DNA of 64,000 bases from Pseudanabaena mucicola FACHB-723 (GCF_014696385.1 NZ_JACJQB010000013.1:1-64000); one strand, 5' to 3'. Shown: positions 44,572 to 54,903, counted from the stretch's first letter. Notes: generated by a model not told the origin, from the sequence alone. Made by a program: numbers and translations.

Positions 44572-45837
44572 ATGTCTTCACTTCAGGTCACACGCGGCAC
44601 TCGCGACATCCTTGCTCCCGAAATTTATTATTGGCAGCAGTTAGAGGCAACTGCGCGGCAAATCCTTAGCCAAGCCGCCTATACCGAGATTCGCACGCCC
44701 ATTTTTGAGGCAACGGAGCTGTTTGCGCGGGGCATCGGTGAAGCTACAGATATTGTCGGTAAAGAAATGTACACCTTTAGCGATCGCGGCGATCGCTCTT
44801 TGACTTTGCGTCCTGAAGGCACGGCAGGAGTAGCCCGATCCTATATCGAAAATAAGTTATTTGCTCAAGGTGGTGTGCAGCGTCTCTGGTACATGGGTGC
44901 AATGTTTCGCTATGAACGCCCCCAAGCAGGTCGCCAGCGTCAATTTCACCAGTTAGGTGTAGAAGTATTAGGTAGCGCTGATCCGCGTGCGGATGCGGAA
45001 GCGATCGCCATCGCTAGTGATTTTTTGCAAGCTGTGGGTTTAACGGATCTTGTGGTTGACCTAAATTCCGTGGGCAGTGCAGAAGATCGGGTTGCCTATC
45101 GTCAAGCATTGGTGGATTATTTCACGCCTTTTGTGGAAGAAATTGATGCTGATTCTCGCGATCGCCTGACGCGCAACCCTTTACGAATTCTCGATAGCAA
45201 AGACAAACGCACTCAAGAAATTTCTCAAGATGCGCCGAGCATTCTCGATTATTTAAGCCCTGAATCGCAACAGCATTTTGAGCAAGTCCAAAGTCTATTA
45301 ACAGACTTGAATATTGCCTATCGCATCAATCCGCGTCTAGTCCGTGGCTTAGACTACTACACCCGTACTGCCTTTGAGATTCAGTCTAATCAATTGGGCG
45401 CACAGTCGGCAGTCTGTGGTGGTGGACGTTACGATCGCTTAATTGCGGAACTCGGCGGCGCGGATGTGCCTGCGGTAGGTTGGGCGATTGGTTTAGAGCG
45501 ACTGGTGATCCTGATGCAACAGGTGGCGGAACAAAAGCGATCGCAAGTTGATTTTTACATTGTCTCACGCGGTGAAAAAGCCGAATCTAAGTCGCTATCA
45601 ATTGCTCAGGTTTTCCGCAAAGCAGGATTTATGGTAGAACTCGATCTCAGTGGTGCGAAGTTTGATAAACAATTCAAACGCGCCAGTAATGCCAATGCGA
45701 GAGCTGCAATTGTGATCGGTGATAGCGAAATTGAAGCAGGGCAAGTCCAAATCAAGTGGCTAGAATCTGGTGATCAAGAAGCAATTGCGATCGCAAATCT
45801 CAGTGACAGTTTTGAGGTGTTGAGACAAAAGTTGTAG
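44572..45837 (+). CDS. hisS: Histidyl-tRNA synthetase
   Basis: HisRS (421 aa) is a class II synthetase that charges tRNA-His. It shows the N-terminal SLQVTRGTRDILAPE, motif 2 region (TLRPEGTAGVARSYIE, MFRYERPQAGRQRQFHQ), the histidine motifs LVRGLDYYTRTAFE and AVCGGGRYDRLI, motif 3 (AVGWAIGLERLVIL) and a C-terminal anticodon-binding domain from about 325. Dedicated HisZ paralogues lack such complete motifs, so this is the true synthetase. The start at 44572 fits homologues; the ribosome-binding site is weak. Confidence 0.96.
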   Translation: MSSLQVTRGTRDILAPEIYYWQQLEATARQILSQAAYTEIRTPIFEATELFARGIGEATDIVGKEMYTFSDRGDRSLTLRPEGTAGVARSYIENKLFAQGGVQRLWYMGAMFRYERPQAGRQRQFHQLGVEVLGSADPRADAEAIAIASDFLQAVGLTDLVVDLNSVGSAEDRVAYRQALVDYFTPFVEEIDADSRDRLTRNPLRILDSKDKRTQEISQDAPSILDYLSPESQQHFEQVQSLLTDLNIAYRINPRLVRGLDYYTRTAFEIQSNQLGAQSAVCGGGRYDRLIAELGGADVPAVGWAIGLERLVILMQQVAEQKRSQVDFYIVSRGEKAESKSLSIAQVFRKAGFMVELDLSGAKFDKQFKRASNANARAAIVIGDSEIEAGQVQIKWLESGDQEAIAIANLSDSFEVLRQKL

Positions 45838-45912
45838 TTAGAGATGAACGGCTATGCAAACCGTTCATCAATTAGCCTTTGCTATACTTGCGGTAAGATT
45901 TGCCTAAAGATT

Positions 45913-46392
45913 ATGACTGTTGCTTTACCTAATCCATTTCAGGCTGCTACTCATGGCACATTGTATGAGCAGGATTATGCTCTGTGGTTAGAGCAAGCAG
46001 TCGATTTATTGCGATCGCAGAATTTTGCAGAAATAGATATTGAGAATTTAGTTGCAGAACTTGAGGGCATGGGTGGCAGTCAAAAACAAGCGATCGAGAG
46101 TAATTTAGAAGTTTTGCTGATGCATCTTCTCAAATATAAATATCAACCTGATAAGCGTTCTAATAGTTGGCGCTATACGATCATTGAACATCGCCTCAGA
46201 TTGCACAAAGCCTTTAAACATAGTCCTAGCTTGAAGCGGTATTTTTTGCAGGAGTTTGCTGATGGCTATCTAAATGCAAGGAAGTTAGCCAGTGCGGAAA
46301 CAGGATTAGCGATCGCTACTTTTCCAATGGAGTCTCCTTTTACTTCTGAGCAAACTTTAGATGAGGATTTTTTTCCTGAAGTTTCGTTATAG
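45913..46392 (+). CDS. DUF29 family protein
   Basis: This protein (about 159 aa from the preferred start) matches DUF29, a helical family expanded in cyanobacteria. It shows LYEQDYALWLEQAVDLLRSQ, FAEIDIENLVAELEGMGGS and LLMHLLKYKYQPDKR, then a variable end. The frame opens at 45844, but the ATG at 45913 starts directly before the conserved region and the first 23 residues of the longer form are unlike the family. No catalytic motif is known. It follows hisS by 75 nt. Function not known. Confidence 0.85.
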   Translation: MTVALPNPFQAATHGTLYEQDYALWLEQAVDLLRSQNFAEIDIENLVAELEGMGGSQKQAIESNLEVLLMHLLKYKYQPDKRSNSWRYTIIEHRLRLHKAFKHSPSLKRYFLQEFADGYLNARKLASAETGLAIATFPMESPFTSEQTLDEDFFPEVSL

Positions 46393-46421
46393 AGATCTCT
46401 GTGTGGTAATGATCGCAATAT

Positions 46422-47198
46422 CTAAGAAGCTATTGACCTCACAGCTACCTTGTTAGCACTGAGATACTCTTTGATTTCTGCGATCGTCAACTCCCCATAG
46501 TGCAACAACGAAGCTAATAATGCTGCTTCTGCTCTTCCTTCCGTTACTGCTTGCAAAATATGCTCACAATTCCCTGCACCACCCGATGCAATTACAGGAA
46601 CTTCCACTAAATCCGCAACCTGACGAGTGAGTTCAAGGTCATATCCCGCCTTAGTGCCATCGGCATCCATACTCGTTAGCAAGATTTCCCCAGCACCACG
46701 CTTGACGACTTCCTGCGCCCACCACAACGCATCAATGCCTGTGTTCTCTCTTCCACCGCGTACATAGACATCCCAACCGCGATTATGCGGATCATTTCTC
46801 CGCCTTGCATCAATAGCAACGACAATGCACTGATTTCCAAAGCGATCGCTACTGCGATTAATTAGGTCAGGATCATTTACTGCGGCAGAATTCATGCTGA
46901 CTTTATCTGCACCCGCCCGCAACAGTTCACGAATATTGTCGAGATTGCGAACCCCACCCCCTACGGTAAGCGGAATAAATACTTGCTCAGCAGTGCGATA
47001 AACCACATCTAAAATTGTGCCGCGATCTTCATGGGTCGCTGTGATGTCGAGAAATACCAATTCATCAGCTCCCGCAAGGTTATAGACTTGTGCTAGCTCT
47101 ACTGGATCGCCAGCATCCTTGAGATCGACAAAGTTTATCCCTTTGACAACCCGACCTGCTTTTACATCCAGACAAGGCAAAATGCGTTTTGCTAGCAT
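46422..47198 (-). CDS. hisF: Imidazole glycerol phosphate synthase cyclase subunit HisF
   Basis: HisF (258 aa) forms the IGP synthase with HisH and makes imidazole glycerol phosphate and AICAR in histidine synthesis. The half-barrel repeats are visible. Asp11 lies in [14 protein letters not shown] and Asp130 in IVVAIDARR; the phosphate-binding loops include VGGGVRN and ASGGAG. GAAGAG lies about 8 nt before the ATG. Length is normal. hisH is not next to it. Confidence 0.96.
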   Translation of the reverse strand: MLAKRILPCLDVKAGRVVKGINFVDLKDAGDPVELAQVYNLAGADELVFLDITATHEDRGTILDVVYRTAEQVFIPLTVGGGVRNLDNIRELLRAGADKVSMNSAAVNDPDLINRSSDRFGNQCIVVAIDARRRNDPHNRGWDVYVRGGRENTGIDALWWAQEVVKRGAGEILLTSMDADGTKAGYDLELTRQVADLVEVPVIASGGAGNCEHILQAVTEGRAEAALLASLLHYGELTIAEIKEYLSANKVAVRSIAS

Positions 47199-47263
47199 AA
47201 TCTCTTCAAATTTTCCACAATCACGGCAAGAAAGTATATTTTACAGCGCTTTGGGCGGTGCAA

Positions 47264-50200
47264 TTATTTGGCAAGTGCTATGGTTTTGATTTCAGGAAAA
47301 ACTAACGGCTCGGTCAGAGTTTGATGCATATTGCCGATAATCGCTTGCAAATATACCCTTAGCTGTTGGAACTTGACCATATTCGGTTGGTATGTGCCGT
47401 CGGTTTCTAGATCAAATAATCGACCTGTAAACAACTCATTGCCAAGGGTTGGGTCTTCCAGAATTACCGAACTTTCTGGCTCTTGCCAAGGAAATAAACC
47501 TTCGGGCAAATCTCCTTGCAAAATGCTCAAAATGCGATCGCGACAGGTTTTAATATTGACTCCGCGCATTTGTAATTGCTGAAGGAGTTGATTAGGATTG
47601 ATGGCTTGATTGAGGTTGAGGCGACAGATTTCTTGCAAGAGAAAGTAATCTGAATATTGCTGACGCGCCACATCTTGCAACTGTGGATAGAGCGGTGCGA
47701 CCGCTAACCCATTTGCCACTGCCGAAGTAGCTAGGGGATCAATCTTGGCATTGGGTAATTTTTGGGCTAACCAACGCGACAGTAAAGGAATCTGCATGGT
47801 GCTGCCCAACAACAAAACCTGTTGAACATCTTCACCAAGGATGCCCGCATTGCTGAGAATCGAATTAAGTTCACGGTTAATCCTTTGCATAAAGGGTTGC
47901 AAAATCAAATTTTCGACTTCGCGACGCAGCACCACGATCGGTTGCCCCATTAAGTCTTCATTCCAACTATCAACTCCTACATCTCTGCCAAAGGCAACCT
48001 TAACGCGATCGGCAAGTTCTAACATCTGCTGTCCAATCGTCGAACTTAACAAATATTGCTGAAGCAGTATGCGTTGCTGTGGTGCTGAAGTCCCGACTTC
48101 TGGCAAACTGAGCTGATCAAAATTGCATAGATGACGATTGGGATTGGTAATTAACTGCCAATGGGGATAAAACAGTTGCGTCACGATATCTTGACTGAGG
48201 CTGATTCCTGCATAGTCAAGGCTGCGAACATGCAGTTTAGAGCTATCTCTGCCATTATCTAAGCCTCTGCTCAAGCAAATGCTGGTTGTCACTGCTCCTG
48301 CATCGATAAATAGCGTAATTTCCTTGGCAATTTTGCGATTATGCAGCAAGGACAATGCAGGAGCGATCGCCTGCTCAACCGCAAGAATCTGCTCAGCATG
48401 ACTGACTAGCCCTGCATGTAAAATTGCTTCACGGACATTGAGAATATAGGTGTCTGACCAGTTACTGGGGTAGTTAAACACTACACCACTGAGTTTGAGC
48501 AAAATCAAACCAAGGTCAGGCAATTTGGGATGATTGGCACGGGTTTGGATTTGCTCTAGTAAACTCTTCAGGGCAGTAAGTAACCAGCGCATTGATATTT
48601 GATAGGAATTAGACCATTGAATAATTGGTTGCCAAACACTCACGCCGCGATAGGGTAAGCCCAATTTGAGCAATTGTTTGAAATGGCTGAGGACAATTTC
48701 GCCATGGTCGAGGTCAGGATTTTGCGATCGCTTTGGCAGTACACGCACATCCTTTGTGATCGGATCATCGAGGCTATGTTCCTCATTCCAGACCACTTTG
48801 CAGAGTATCTCATCAGAATCATCCAGATACAGAGAATATACTCGCCCCGTATCTGCATTCAGTAAGCTTGCCCTTATTGCACTACTACCAATATCAATAC
48901 CCAAAATCCAATTGTCATCAAGACTATACACTTCGTTTTCAGGAGGGGCTGGTATGAGTGCCACACTTTCTGATTCCAAAACGAGCGAGTCAATGTCTAA
49001 AACGTTCTCGCTTGTGTCGCTAATGGGCGCAACTGAGGATAAACCGAGTTGTTCACGCTGATCGTCTAGCAATGGCTCATTAAAGCTAAAGGTGCTTAAG
49101 TCCTTGAGCAACTTATCCCAATCACTATCAATGGTTTCGGTTTGATTATCCCCATGGGCATCAGCAAACTCATTGAGTATTGAATCTTCTTCCTCTTCTT
49201 CGGGCTTATCGGTGGGGACGAAGTTAATCAAATCTGCGATCGCATCCAGTAATAATTCCGATGATTTACTGTCGCCACTATCGGTAACATTGGCAAAATT
49301 ATTTAACTTTTCCTCCTCTAAAGAAGCGAAAAACTCTTCAGCCGATAAATCAGTTGCCGATTTGTCTTGCTTTCTACGCCCATCACCACTACTCGTCGGC
49401 TGCGATGTAGAAATTTCCACAACATGATTCGTAGTTGATGGCTGATTAAATCCCTGCAAAATTGTATCTAGTTCTTCTAAATCTTCCGAAATTTCAGTAA
49501 CTGGCTCCGCAAAAGACAAAGGTGTAGTGATCGTATCCGCACTGGTATCTAGATCTGTATCTTCATCTCCAGACATCTGTTGCATTGATGTGTCAGCTTC
49601 TCCTAAATAATTGAAATTATCTAGACTATTATGCGTATCAAATTCCATCAAAAGAGTGTCAATTTCATTGTCGCCACTGGAACTCAGATTGGAAGCTCTC
49701 TCTGTATCAAGATCTGCTGCTGCTTGTGATTCATCTTGAAGAGACTGCAAAAATAACGAGTCTAGTTCATCATTAACTTCAAAGGGAACTGATGGCGAGT
49801 ATTTCGCGGCATTTTCGGCAATCACTTCTGCAAAAATAGCGTCCATATCATCATCCTTAGCTTCAGAAACCACAGAAGTTTCTTCTAAGGAAATTTCAGG
49901 CAATCCTTCTGATATGTCTGGCTCATTGACAGTTTCTAATTCCTGTACATCTGATAAGTTAGAACTTGTAGAACTATCAAAAACGATAGGAATTTCCTCT
50001 ATTTGTGATTTAAAGGGTGACAACTGCAAGTCTTCAATGTTGACAACAATTTCTGATTTTGCGCCACTTTTATCTAGGGAAGAGTCGGCAAAGCTATCAA
50101 TCGATAGATTATCCTCAACCACGGATGGTGAGGATACATCATCCGTAATCGTTTCAGATGCTGTGGTATGTCCATTGGTTTGCTGGGCTGCGACTTCAAT

Positions 50201-52375
50201 AATCGGTGAGAATGCTTTCGGTTCTGCATTGCCCCAATCAGTTAATGCGTAAGGCGTATTGCGAATGAATTGATCTAGATTATCGGTAATTATGGGATCG
50301 GCAATCATGCCTGCATCTAGTCGTTGGAGATCGGAGCTTAACTCATTTACTAGTGAATCTTCCCAAGTGGATAGTTCCACATTTTCATTATCTTGACTAG
50401 CCAATAAGATGAGTGACTCGTCATCATCCCTTGTCGGTTCTGTAATAGTTTCTTCTAGATCCGTTGTCAGCTCTGAGAGTTTGATGGGCGTTGTCTCTTC
50501 TGGAGTAGAGATTTTGCTGATATCAACAGATTGATTCCCTAGCCACAACAGCAGGTCTTCATCGGCTGATACTTCCGCAATATTTACGCTGTCAGTCGTT
50601 TGATTACTATTTGCTTCTAGCCACTGGAGAAGTTGAGGATCGTTGATTTCCTCGGTATTGGTACTCAATTCTTCCGCAGGAAAATTTACAGCTAATAAGT
50701 CGATATCATTAGGATCTTTTGCTAATGAGCTTAACTCTTCAAATTTCTCAACTATTTGTGTCGCTGCTTCTAGATCAAAGTCGGGATTCATCTCATGGGC
50801 TGAGATTGCACTCTGATAGTCGGGAATTGACTCGGTTGCAGCTTTGTCTGCATCCACTAGCAAGTCAGCAAACCCTCCCAATTGATGACTTTGGATGCCC
50901 AAGACATCGGTTTGAGGAGTTAGGTACTCATCGGCGCTATCGGTTATAGAATCATCTGGCTCTGGATGTGACTCTATAGTTACAGTCTCAACAATATCTA
51001 GCCCGTCTCTGGGTTTCTCCATGACAGGAGCGCTATGCTCATTGCCGCTTTTGTCGCTGCTTTTGTCTAGGGCATCATTAGTTTCAATAGGTTCATCGAC
51101 TACTTCCTGTTCTTCAACGATGCTTTCACCAAATTGATCGCCAGCTAGGAGCGCATTGATGAGGTTTTCGTCAGCAGGCTCTGTAAAAGTCTCTAAATAC
51201 TGAATAGGAATTTCATCAGGCAATTCAGGTAATTGATCAGATAACGGGATGCTTGGAGACTGTAACTCAAGTTGTTGCTCATGTTGACTAATCCGTGCAA
51301 CTAAAGTGTTGATTAATTCCTCTCCCTTTTGCTCAAGGGTTTCCATATGCCCAATTTTTGCCGTAATCGAGGACTGATAGCCTTGAATCTCCTGCTCTAA
51401 CGATCGAAATGTTGAGTTAAACATTTGATCTAGTTGCAACAAAAAGCGATCAGTTTGTTCTTGGACTTTGCTAACAAACTCGGCAGATGGGGGATTAACC
51501 TCAGATATGCTTGGATTAGTTACACTAGAGTTCGCGGTAGACAATTGAGCAAGATTATCTTGGAGTGTTTTCGCAACTGTCTGATTAACGCTATCAGTGA
51601 CCCTGAGTGCCATTGTTTCCTGTAAGCTGTCAACGGACTGCAACGAGCGATTTAATGATTCTTGCTGCGTCGACTGAAATTCCTTGAACTGCTGCATCCA
51701 ATTGGCGCGATCCAGCTCTAGTTGGGATATTTCATCACTTAGCTTTTGCTTTTTGTCGTTTAAATTAATTAATTCTTGGTTTATTTGCGATCGCTGTTGT
51801 GACTCGATAAATTTATTCAGGTTTGCCGAGATTTCCCCTACCATCAAGGCTCGCTCTACCGCCAAAGTTTGGCTGACAACCTGCTGGATTGATTGCTGTA
51901 CTGACTCTTTGACAACTTGTTGCAATGTCTGTTGAATGGCTTGCTGAAGCGAAGCAATCATCCGATCATTGACCAGCGTAGAATCTGGCTCAGATATGCC
52001 ATTTGTCATTGTGCTAGTCTCCTTTGTCAAGTTAGATTCGGCATCAAATAAGTTGCTAATTAATGGCGCAACTAATGGCGGAGGGGACATTTCTAGTTTA
52101 TCTGCTTTAAATATGTCTGTACTTAGCTCGGTACTGCTTGGCTGGGCATTTGCATATATTTGCACTTGTAAGCGTTGAACTAAAGCCTGATATTGCTGAT
52201 CTAAGCTACCGACATACGCGTCATCAGTTAAAGTCTCAAGTTGCGATCGCAATTGCTTTAACTGTTCTCTTTGATGCACCGTATCTGGAGATACATGCCT
52301 AGATACCGAACCCACTGGGCGGCGTAGCAATGTATTAATTTCATTGATCAAATTGTTAATCAGGACTTTTGACAT
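47264..52375 (-). CDS. Giant protein: coiled coil, long acidic linker, Hsp70/actin-like ATPase domain
   Basis: This 1703-residue protein has no family name I can give. Residues about 1-130 are polar. About 135-300 form a Gln-rich coiled coil (IQQTLQQVVKESVQQSIQQV and onwards). About 370-1130 are acidic, Ser/Asp/Glu-rich and probably disordered. About 1150-1560 form an Hsp70/actin-type nucleotide-binding fold: phosphate 1 loop ILGIDIGSSAIRASLL, phosphate 2 loop LFIDAGAVTTSICL and adenosine loop VLLLGSTMQIPLLSRWL. A helical C-terminal tail follows. It has neither a DnaK substrate-binding domain nor a signal peptide. GGAAGGG lies 7 nt before the ATG. It is monocistronic. It may couple an ATPase switch to a scaffold or filament; that is inference. 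Confidence 0.7.
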   Translation of the reverse strand: MSKVLINNLINEINTLLRRPVGSVSRHVSPDTVHQREQLKQLRSQLETLTDDAYVGSLDQQYQALVQRLQVQIYANAQPSSTELSTDIFKADKLEMSPPPLVAPLISNLFDAESNLTKETSTMTNGISEPDSTLVNDRMIASLQQAIQQTLQQVVKESVQQSIQQVVSQTLAVERALMVGEISANLNKFIESQQRSQINQELINLNDKKQKLSDEISQLELDRANWMQQFKEFQSTQQESLNRSLQSVDSLQETMALRVTDSVNQTVAKTLQDNLAQLSTANSSVTNPSISEVNPPSAEFVSKVQEQTDRFLLQLDQMFNSTFRSLEQEIQGYQSSITAKIGHMETLEQKGEELINTLVARISQHEQQLELQSPSIPLSDQLPELPDEIPIQYLETFTEPADENLINALLAGDQFGESIVEEQEVVDEPIETNDALDKSSDKSGNEHSAPVMEKPRDGLDIVETVTIESHPEPDDSITDSADEYLTPQTDVLGIQSHQLGGFADLLVDADKAATESIPDYQSAISAHEMNPDFDLEAATQIVEKFEELSSLAKDPNDIDLLAVNFPAEELSTNTEEINDPQLLQWLEANSNQTTDSVNIAEVSADEDLLLWLGNQSVDISKISTPEETTPIKLSELTTDLEETITEPTRDDDESLILLASQDNENVELSTWEDSLVNELSSDLQRLDAGMIADPIITDNLDQFIRNTPYALTDWGNAEPKAFSPIIEVAAQQTNGHTTASETITDDVSSPSVVEDNLSIDSFADSSLDKSGAKSEIVVNIEDLQLSPFKSQIEEIPIVFDSSTSSNLSDVQELETVNEPDISEGLPEISLEETSVVSEAKDDDMDAIFAEVIAENAAKYSPSVPFEVNDELDSLFLQSLQDESQAAADLDTERASNLSSSGDNEIDTLLMEFDTHNSLDNFNYLGEADTSMQQMSGDEDTDLDTSADTITTPLSFAEPVTEISEDLEELDTILQGFNQPSTTNHVVEISTSQPTSSGDGRRKQDKSATDLSAEEFFASLEEEKLNNFANVTDSGDSKSSELLLDAIADLINFVPTDKPEEEEEDSILNEFADAHGDNQTETIDSDWDKLLKDLSTFSFNEPLLDDQREQLGLSSVAPISDTSENVLDIDSLVLESESVALIPAPPENEVYSLDDNWILGIDIGSSAIRASLLNADTGRVYSLYLDDSDEILCKVVWNEEHSLDDPITKDVRVLPKRSQNPDLDHGEIVLSHFKQLLKLGLPYRGVSVWQPIIQWSNSYQISMRWLLTALKSLLEQIQTRANHPKLPDLGLILLKLSGVVFNYPSNWSDTYILNVREAILHAGLVSHAEQILAVEQAIAPALSLLHNRKIAKEITLFIDAGAVTTSICLSRGLDNGRDSSKLHVRSLDYAGISLSQDIVTQLFYPHWQLITNPNRHLCNFDQLSLPEVGTSAPQQRILLQQYLLSSTIGQQMLELADRVKVAFGRDVGVDSWNEDLMGQPIVVLRREVENLILQPFMQRINRELNSILSNAGILGEDVQQVLLLGSTMQIPLLSRWLAQKLPNAKIDPLATSAVANGLAVAPLYPQLQDVARQQYSDYFLLQEICRLNLNQAINPNQLLQQLQMRGVNIKTCRDRILSILQGDLPEGLFPWQEPESSVILEDPTLGNELFTGRLFDLETDGTYQPNMVKFQQLRVYLQAIIGNMHQTLTEPLVFPEIKTIALAK

Positions 52376-52421
52376 AGCAACCCTTCCAAGACCTCCATAA
52401 CGACAGATAAGGTTAGTTTAA

Positions 52422-52454
52422 TTAGATTTCAGGTGTTAAAGTCCTGAAATCTAA
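52422..52454. promoter_or_regulatory. 12-bp inverted repeat in a divergent intergenic region
   Basis: Perfect arms 52422-52433 and 52443-52454 with a 9-nt spacer lie between the giant gene (minus) and the small secreted-protein gene (plus). With both genes reading away, a terminator role is unlikely. It may be an operator or a 5' UTR structure. Confidence 0.45.
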
Positions 52455-52633
52455 GTTACTATCACCCGAATTGCTGGACAAATCGGCAAGATCAGTACAC
52501 AAATTAGCCCTCAAATGAGCTACACTCTAAAGCCAAATTTGTTAGCAGACAATAGCACACATCTTTCCCAGTTTTTTGCTAATATCCTAGCGATTTTCCT
52601 ATACTTTTTGGTGAGTTTCTGGCGAAGATAACT

Positions 52634-53056
52634 ATGAAAAATAAATCGCATGTTTCTCCAGCTTTTTTTCTTAAGGATTCAATGCTTTATCCTTTGCGTA
52701 GAGTCACTAATTTCTTACTTGTTTCTGCGATCGCATCCTTGTCATCTATGGCAATTGCTGGCACTGCGATCGCCGAGCGTCGTGAGGTCGATATTCGTTT
52801 ACTAGTCAATCAAGATGAAGGCTTTACGGTAATGACTCGTAAGGCTGAAACCCTAGCGCGATCAGCTGCTCAAAGAGCCTTTGATAGTGAAGTTTTAATT
52901 TCTAACGTATCGGTAAAAGTCACTGCTCAGCGTGAAGATCGTGCTGCTATCATCCTTCAGCTAATTGTGTCCCGCCGAGACTGGGTTAGCCGACCCGACC
53001 CTAAAATATGGGCAACCTACTTTCCTATGGCAAAACAACTCATTGGCATTAGGTAA
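52634..53056 (+). CDS. Small exported protein of unknown function
   Basis: This 140-residue protein has a signal peptide: positive LYPLRRVTN, hydrophobic [17 protein letters not shown] and a likely cleavage after AIA near residue 47. The mature part of about 90 residues (ERREVDIRLLVNQDEGFTVM) ends RRDWVSRPDPKIWATYFP. No cysteine, repeat or enzymatic motif is seen. The ATG at 52682 (MLYPLRRV) would give a more usual signal peptide length and is a good alternative start. It converges with the porin gene over a shared terminator. Confidence 0.6.
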   Translation: MKNKSHVSPAFFLKDSMLYPLRRVTNFLLVSAIASLSSMAIAGTAIAERREVDIRLLVNQDEGFTVMTRKAETLARSAAQRAFDSEVLISNVSVKVTAQREDRAAIILQLIVSRRDWVSRPDPKIWATYFPMAKQLIGIR

Positions 53057-53060
53057 AAAT

Positions 53061-53105
53061 ACACAAACAAAAAGAGGACGCTTTGCGTCCTCTTTTTGTT
53101 TGTGT
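53061..53105. terminator. 21-bp bidirectional terminator between two converging genes
   Basis: Perfect arms 53061-53081 and 53085-53105, TTT loop. It has the same architecture as the dispersed palindromes, but its core (GAGGACGC) differs. Confidence 0.85.
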
Positions 53106-53124
53106 GTAAGAAGCTAAGTGAACA

Positions 53125-54903
53125 TTAGAACGAGAATACAGTTCTCAAAGTACCAACAAAGACAGTACCGTTAGGATTAGTTCCGCCACCCAGAGCGCCA
53201 GCATTGAGGAATTGCTGTGCAATGTTGTTGTTGGGGTTGAAGATCAACTGAATATCAGGAGTGATGCGGATATTCTTGGTAACAGGGAAGCTGTAGAAAA
53301 GCTCCAAGTTAGTTTGGCTAGAAACACCAACATCACCTTCAATGAAGGGCTGACCGATTGCAATGCCTGCGACTGCGCCTTCCTTAAACACATCAGAGAA
53401 TGAGAATCCAGCCATCCAGCTTTGAGGATTGTATACACCCTTAACGGCAGGAATACCAACAGGAACAGTCCCACCTGTAGCAGTGAAGTTGCGAGAGATG
53501 TCGATAGAGCCAAAGCCGTAGCGACCAAATACTGCAACGTTTTTAGCAAATGCCCATTCAACGTTTACCCCACCTGCATTAATAGTGGAGTTGTCAACAG
53601 CACCATTGGTGTATAGCAATCTGAGCGCGAAGGGCTTAGCTCCATCGGCTCCTTTAGGTGCATATTCAAGCTCAACACTTGCTTGGTAAGGATCACCAAA
53701 CAGACCACCATTACTACGCAATACTGGGTTGCCAGTAATGTTGGATGCAGTAGTAGCTGTTGTACTTGGAGAAGCGCCATTGCCACCTAAGTAAAGTGCG
53801 CGTAAGGTGAAGTCACTTTTACCGAGATTCCAGTCAATCGCAGCACCTGCTCCACCAGTTTGACCATTGATCAACATGTGGAGAGGGTTGTTGATGAAGA
53901 ATGTAGAAGAGAAATCTACGGCTTCGTCGTTAGCAAAGCTGTTTTTGTCAATGTGATCATAGGGATGCATCACAGGACCAACAGAAACACGAGCATCGCC
54001 TACGTTAAAGTCGTAGCGAAGTTTCGCCAAGGTGAATGTGCTAGAAGCACCAGCATAATCTTGACCAAAAGTGTCAAAGCCAATATTGGTGTTGGTTATA
54101 GGACCAAGAGCTGGACCACCAAATGCAGCAGATGCTGTATCTAATGCGCCAGGTAAAGCTCCAACCGTACCAGGAACTGTTCCAGAACCGTTGCCAACTT
54201 CTAATCTGGTGATCAGATTGTCAGTGCCATTAAAGCTGGTGTTAAGGTCAAGTCTGACACGACTAGTCACGAAAACATTGGTGCGATCTTGGAATCCAGG
54301 AATAGCATTTGGTGTACCTAGGATGCCAGGACCAGCACCGTTATTCAAAATGCTGCTAGCACCACTAGCACCCGTTACCGCCATGATGGCTTGACCAGAG
54401 AGTTTGGTGGTGGTGGAGAACTGTTGAGCTTCGAGCTTAGCAGTCTTAGCATCAAGGGCATCAACACGACCACGAAGGGTAGCTAGTTCAGCAGCAAACT
54501 CTTCTTGAAGTTTTTGCAAGGTAGCGAGGTCTTCTTGGGATACCTTATCAGCAAGACCAGCCGAGATGATTTCATTGATTTTATCCAAGCAAGCATTCAA
54601 GCCAGCAGCAAATTCGTAGCGGCTGGTGGCTTGGTTGCCACGGAAGGTGCTGTCGGGATAACCAGCGATACAACCGTAACGCTCTACCAAGGACTGCAAA
54701 GCGGTGAAAGCCCAATCGGTAGGACGAACATCGCTGAGTTGAGATACGGAAGTTACATTTTGAGCAACAGGGTCGCTGCTCATGGCTTGGCTAATTTGGG
54801 AAACGCCTGTTGCGGTTTCAGCAAATGCGGGACTTGCTGCGGCTACGCCAATTAGGCTTAATACACTTAAGCTACCAGCCAAATTCAAAGATAGTTTTTT
54901 CAT
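53125..54903 (-). CDS. SLH-domain outer-membrane porin (OprB / iron-uptake-porin type)
   Basis: This porin (about 592 aa) has a signal peptide (KKLSLNLAGSLSVLSLIGV to AFA), an SLH domain at about 50-110 (DVRPTDWAFTALQSLVERYG, FRGNQATSRYEFAAGLNACL), a coiled coil at about 115-165 and an OprB-like beta-barrel ending in Phe (LRTVFSF). In cyanobacteria the SLH part holds the porin to the peptidoglycan-linked polymer and the barrel lets small solutes, including inorganic ions, pass. The start at 54903 is preferred over 54918 because GTGAGGAGTGG lies just upstream. That ribosome-binding site is complementary to the conserved core of the small RNA Yfr1. Substrate cannot be decided. Confidence 0.9.
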   Translation of the reverse strand: MKKLSLNLAGSLSVLSLIGVAAASPAFAETATGVSQISQAMSSDPVAQNVTSVSQLSDVRPTDWAFTALQSLVERYGCIAGYPDSTFRGNQATSRYEFAAGLNACLDKINEIISAGLADKVSQEDLATLQKLQEEFAAELATLRGRVDALDAKTAKLEAQQFSTTTKLSGQAIMAVTGASGASSILNNGAGPGILGTPNAIPGFQDRTNVFVTSRVRLDLNTSFNGTDNLITRLEVGNGSGTVPGTVGALPGALDTASAAFGGPALGPITNTNIGFDTFGQDYAGASSTFTLAKLRYDFNVGDARVSVGPVMHPYDHIDKNSFANDEAVDFSSTFFINNPLHMLINGQTGGAGAAIDWNLGKSDFTLRALYLGGNGASPSTTATTASNITGNPVLRSNGGLFGDPYQASVELEYAPKGADGAKPFALRLLYTNGAVDNSTINAGGVNVEWAFAKNVAVFGRYGFGSIDISRNFTATGGTVPVGIPAVKGVYNPQSWMAGFSFSDVFKEGAVAGIAIGQPFIEGDVGVSSQTNLELFYSFPVTKNIRITPDIQLIFNPNNNIAQQFLNAGALGGGTNPNGTVFVGTLRTVFSF

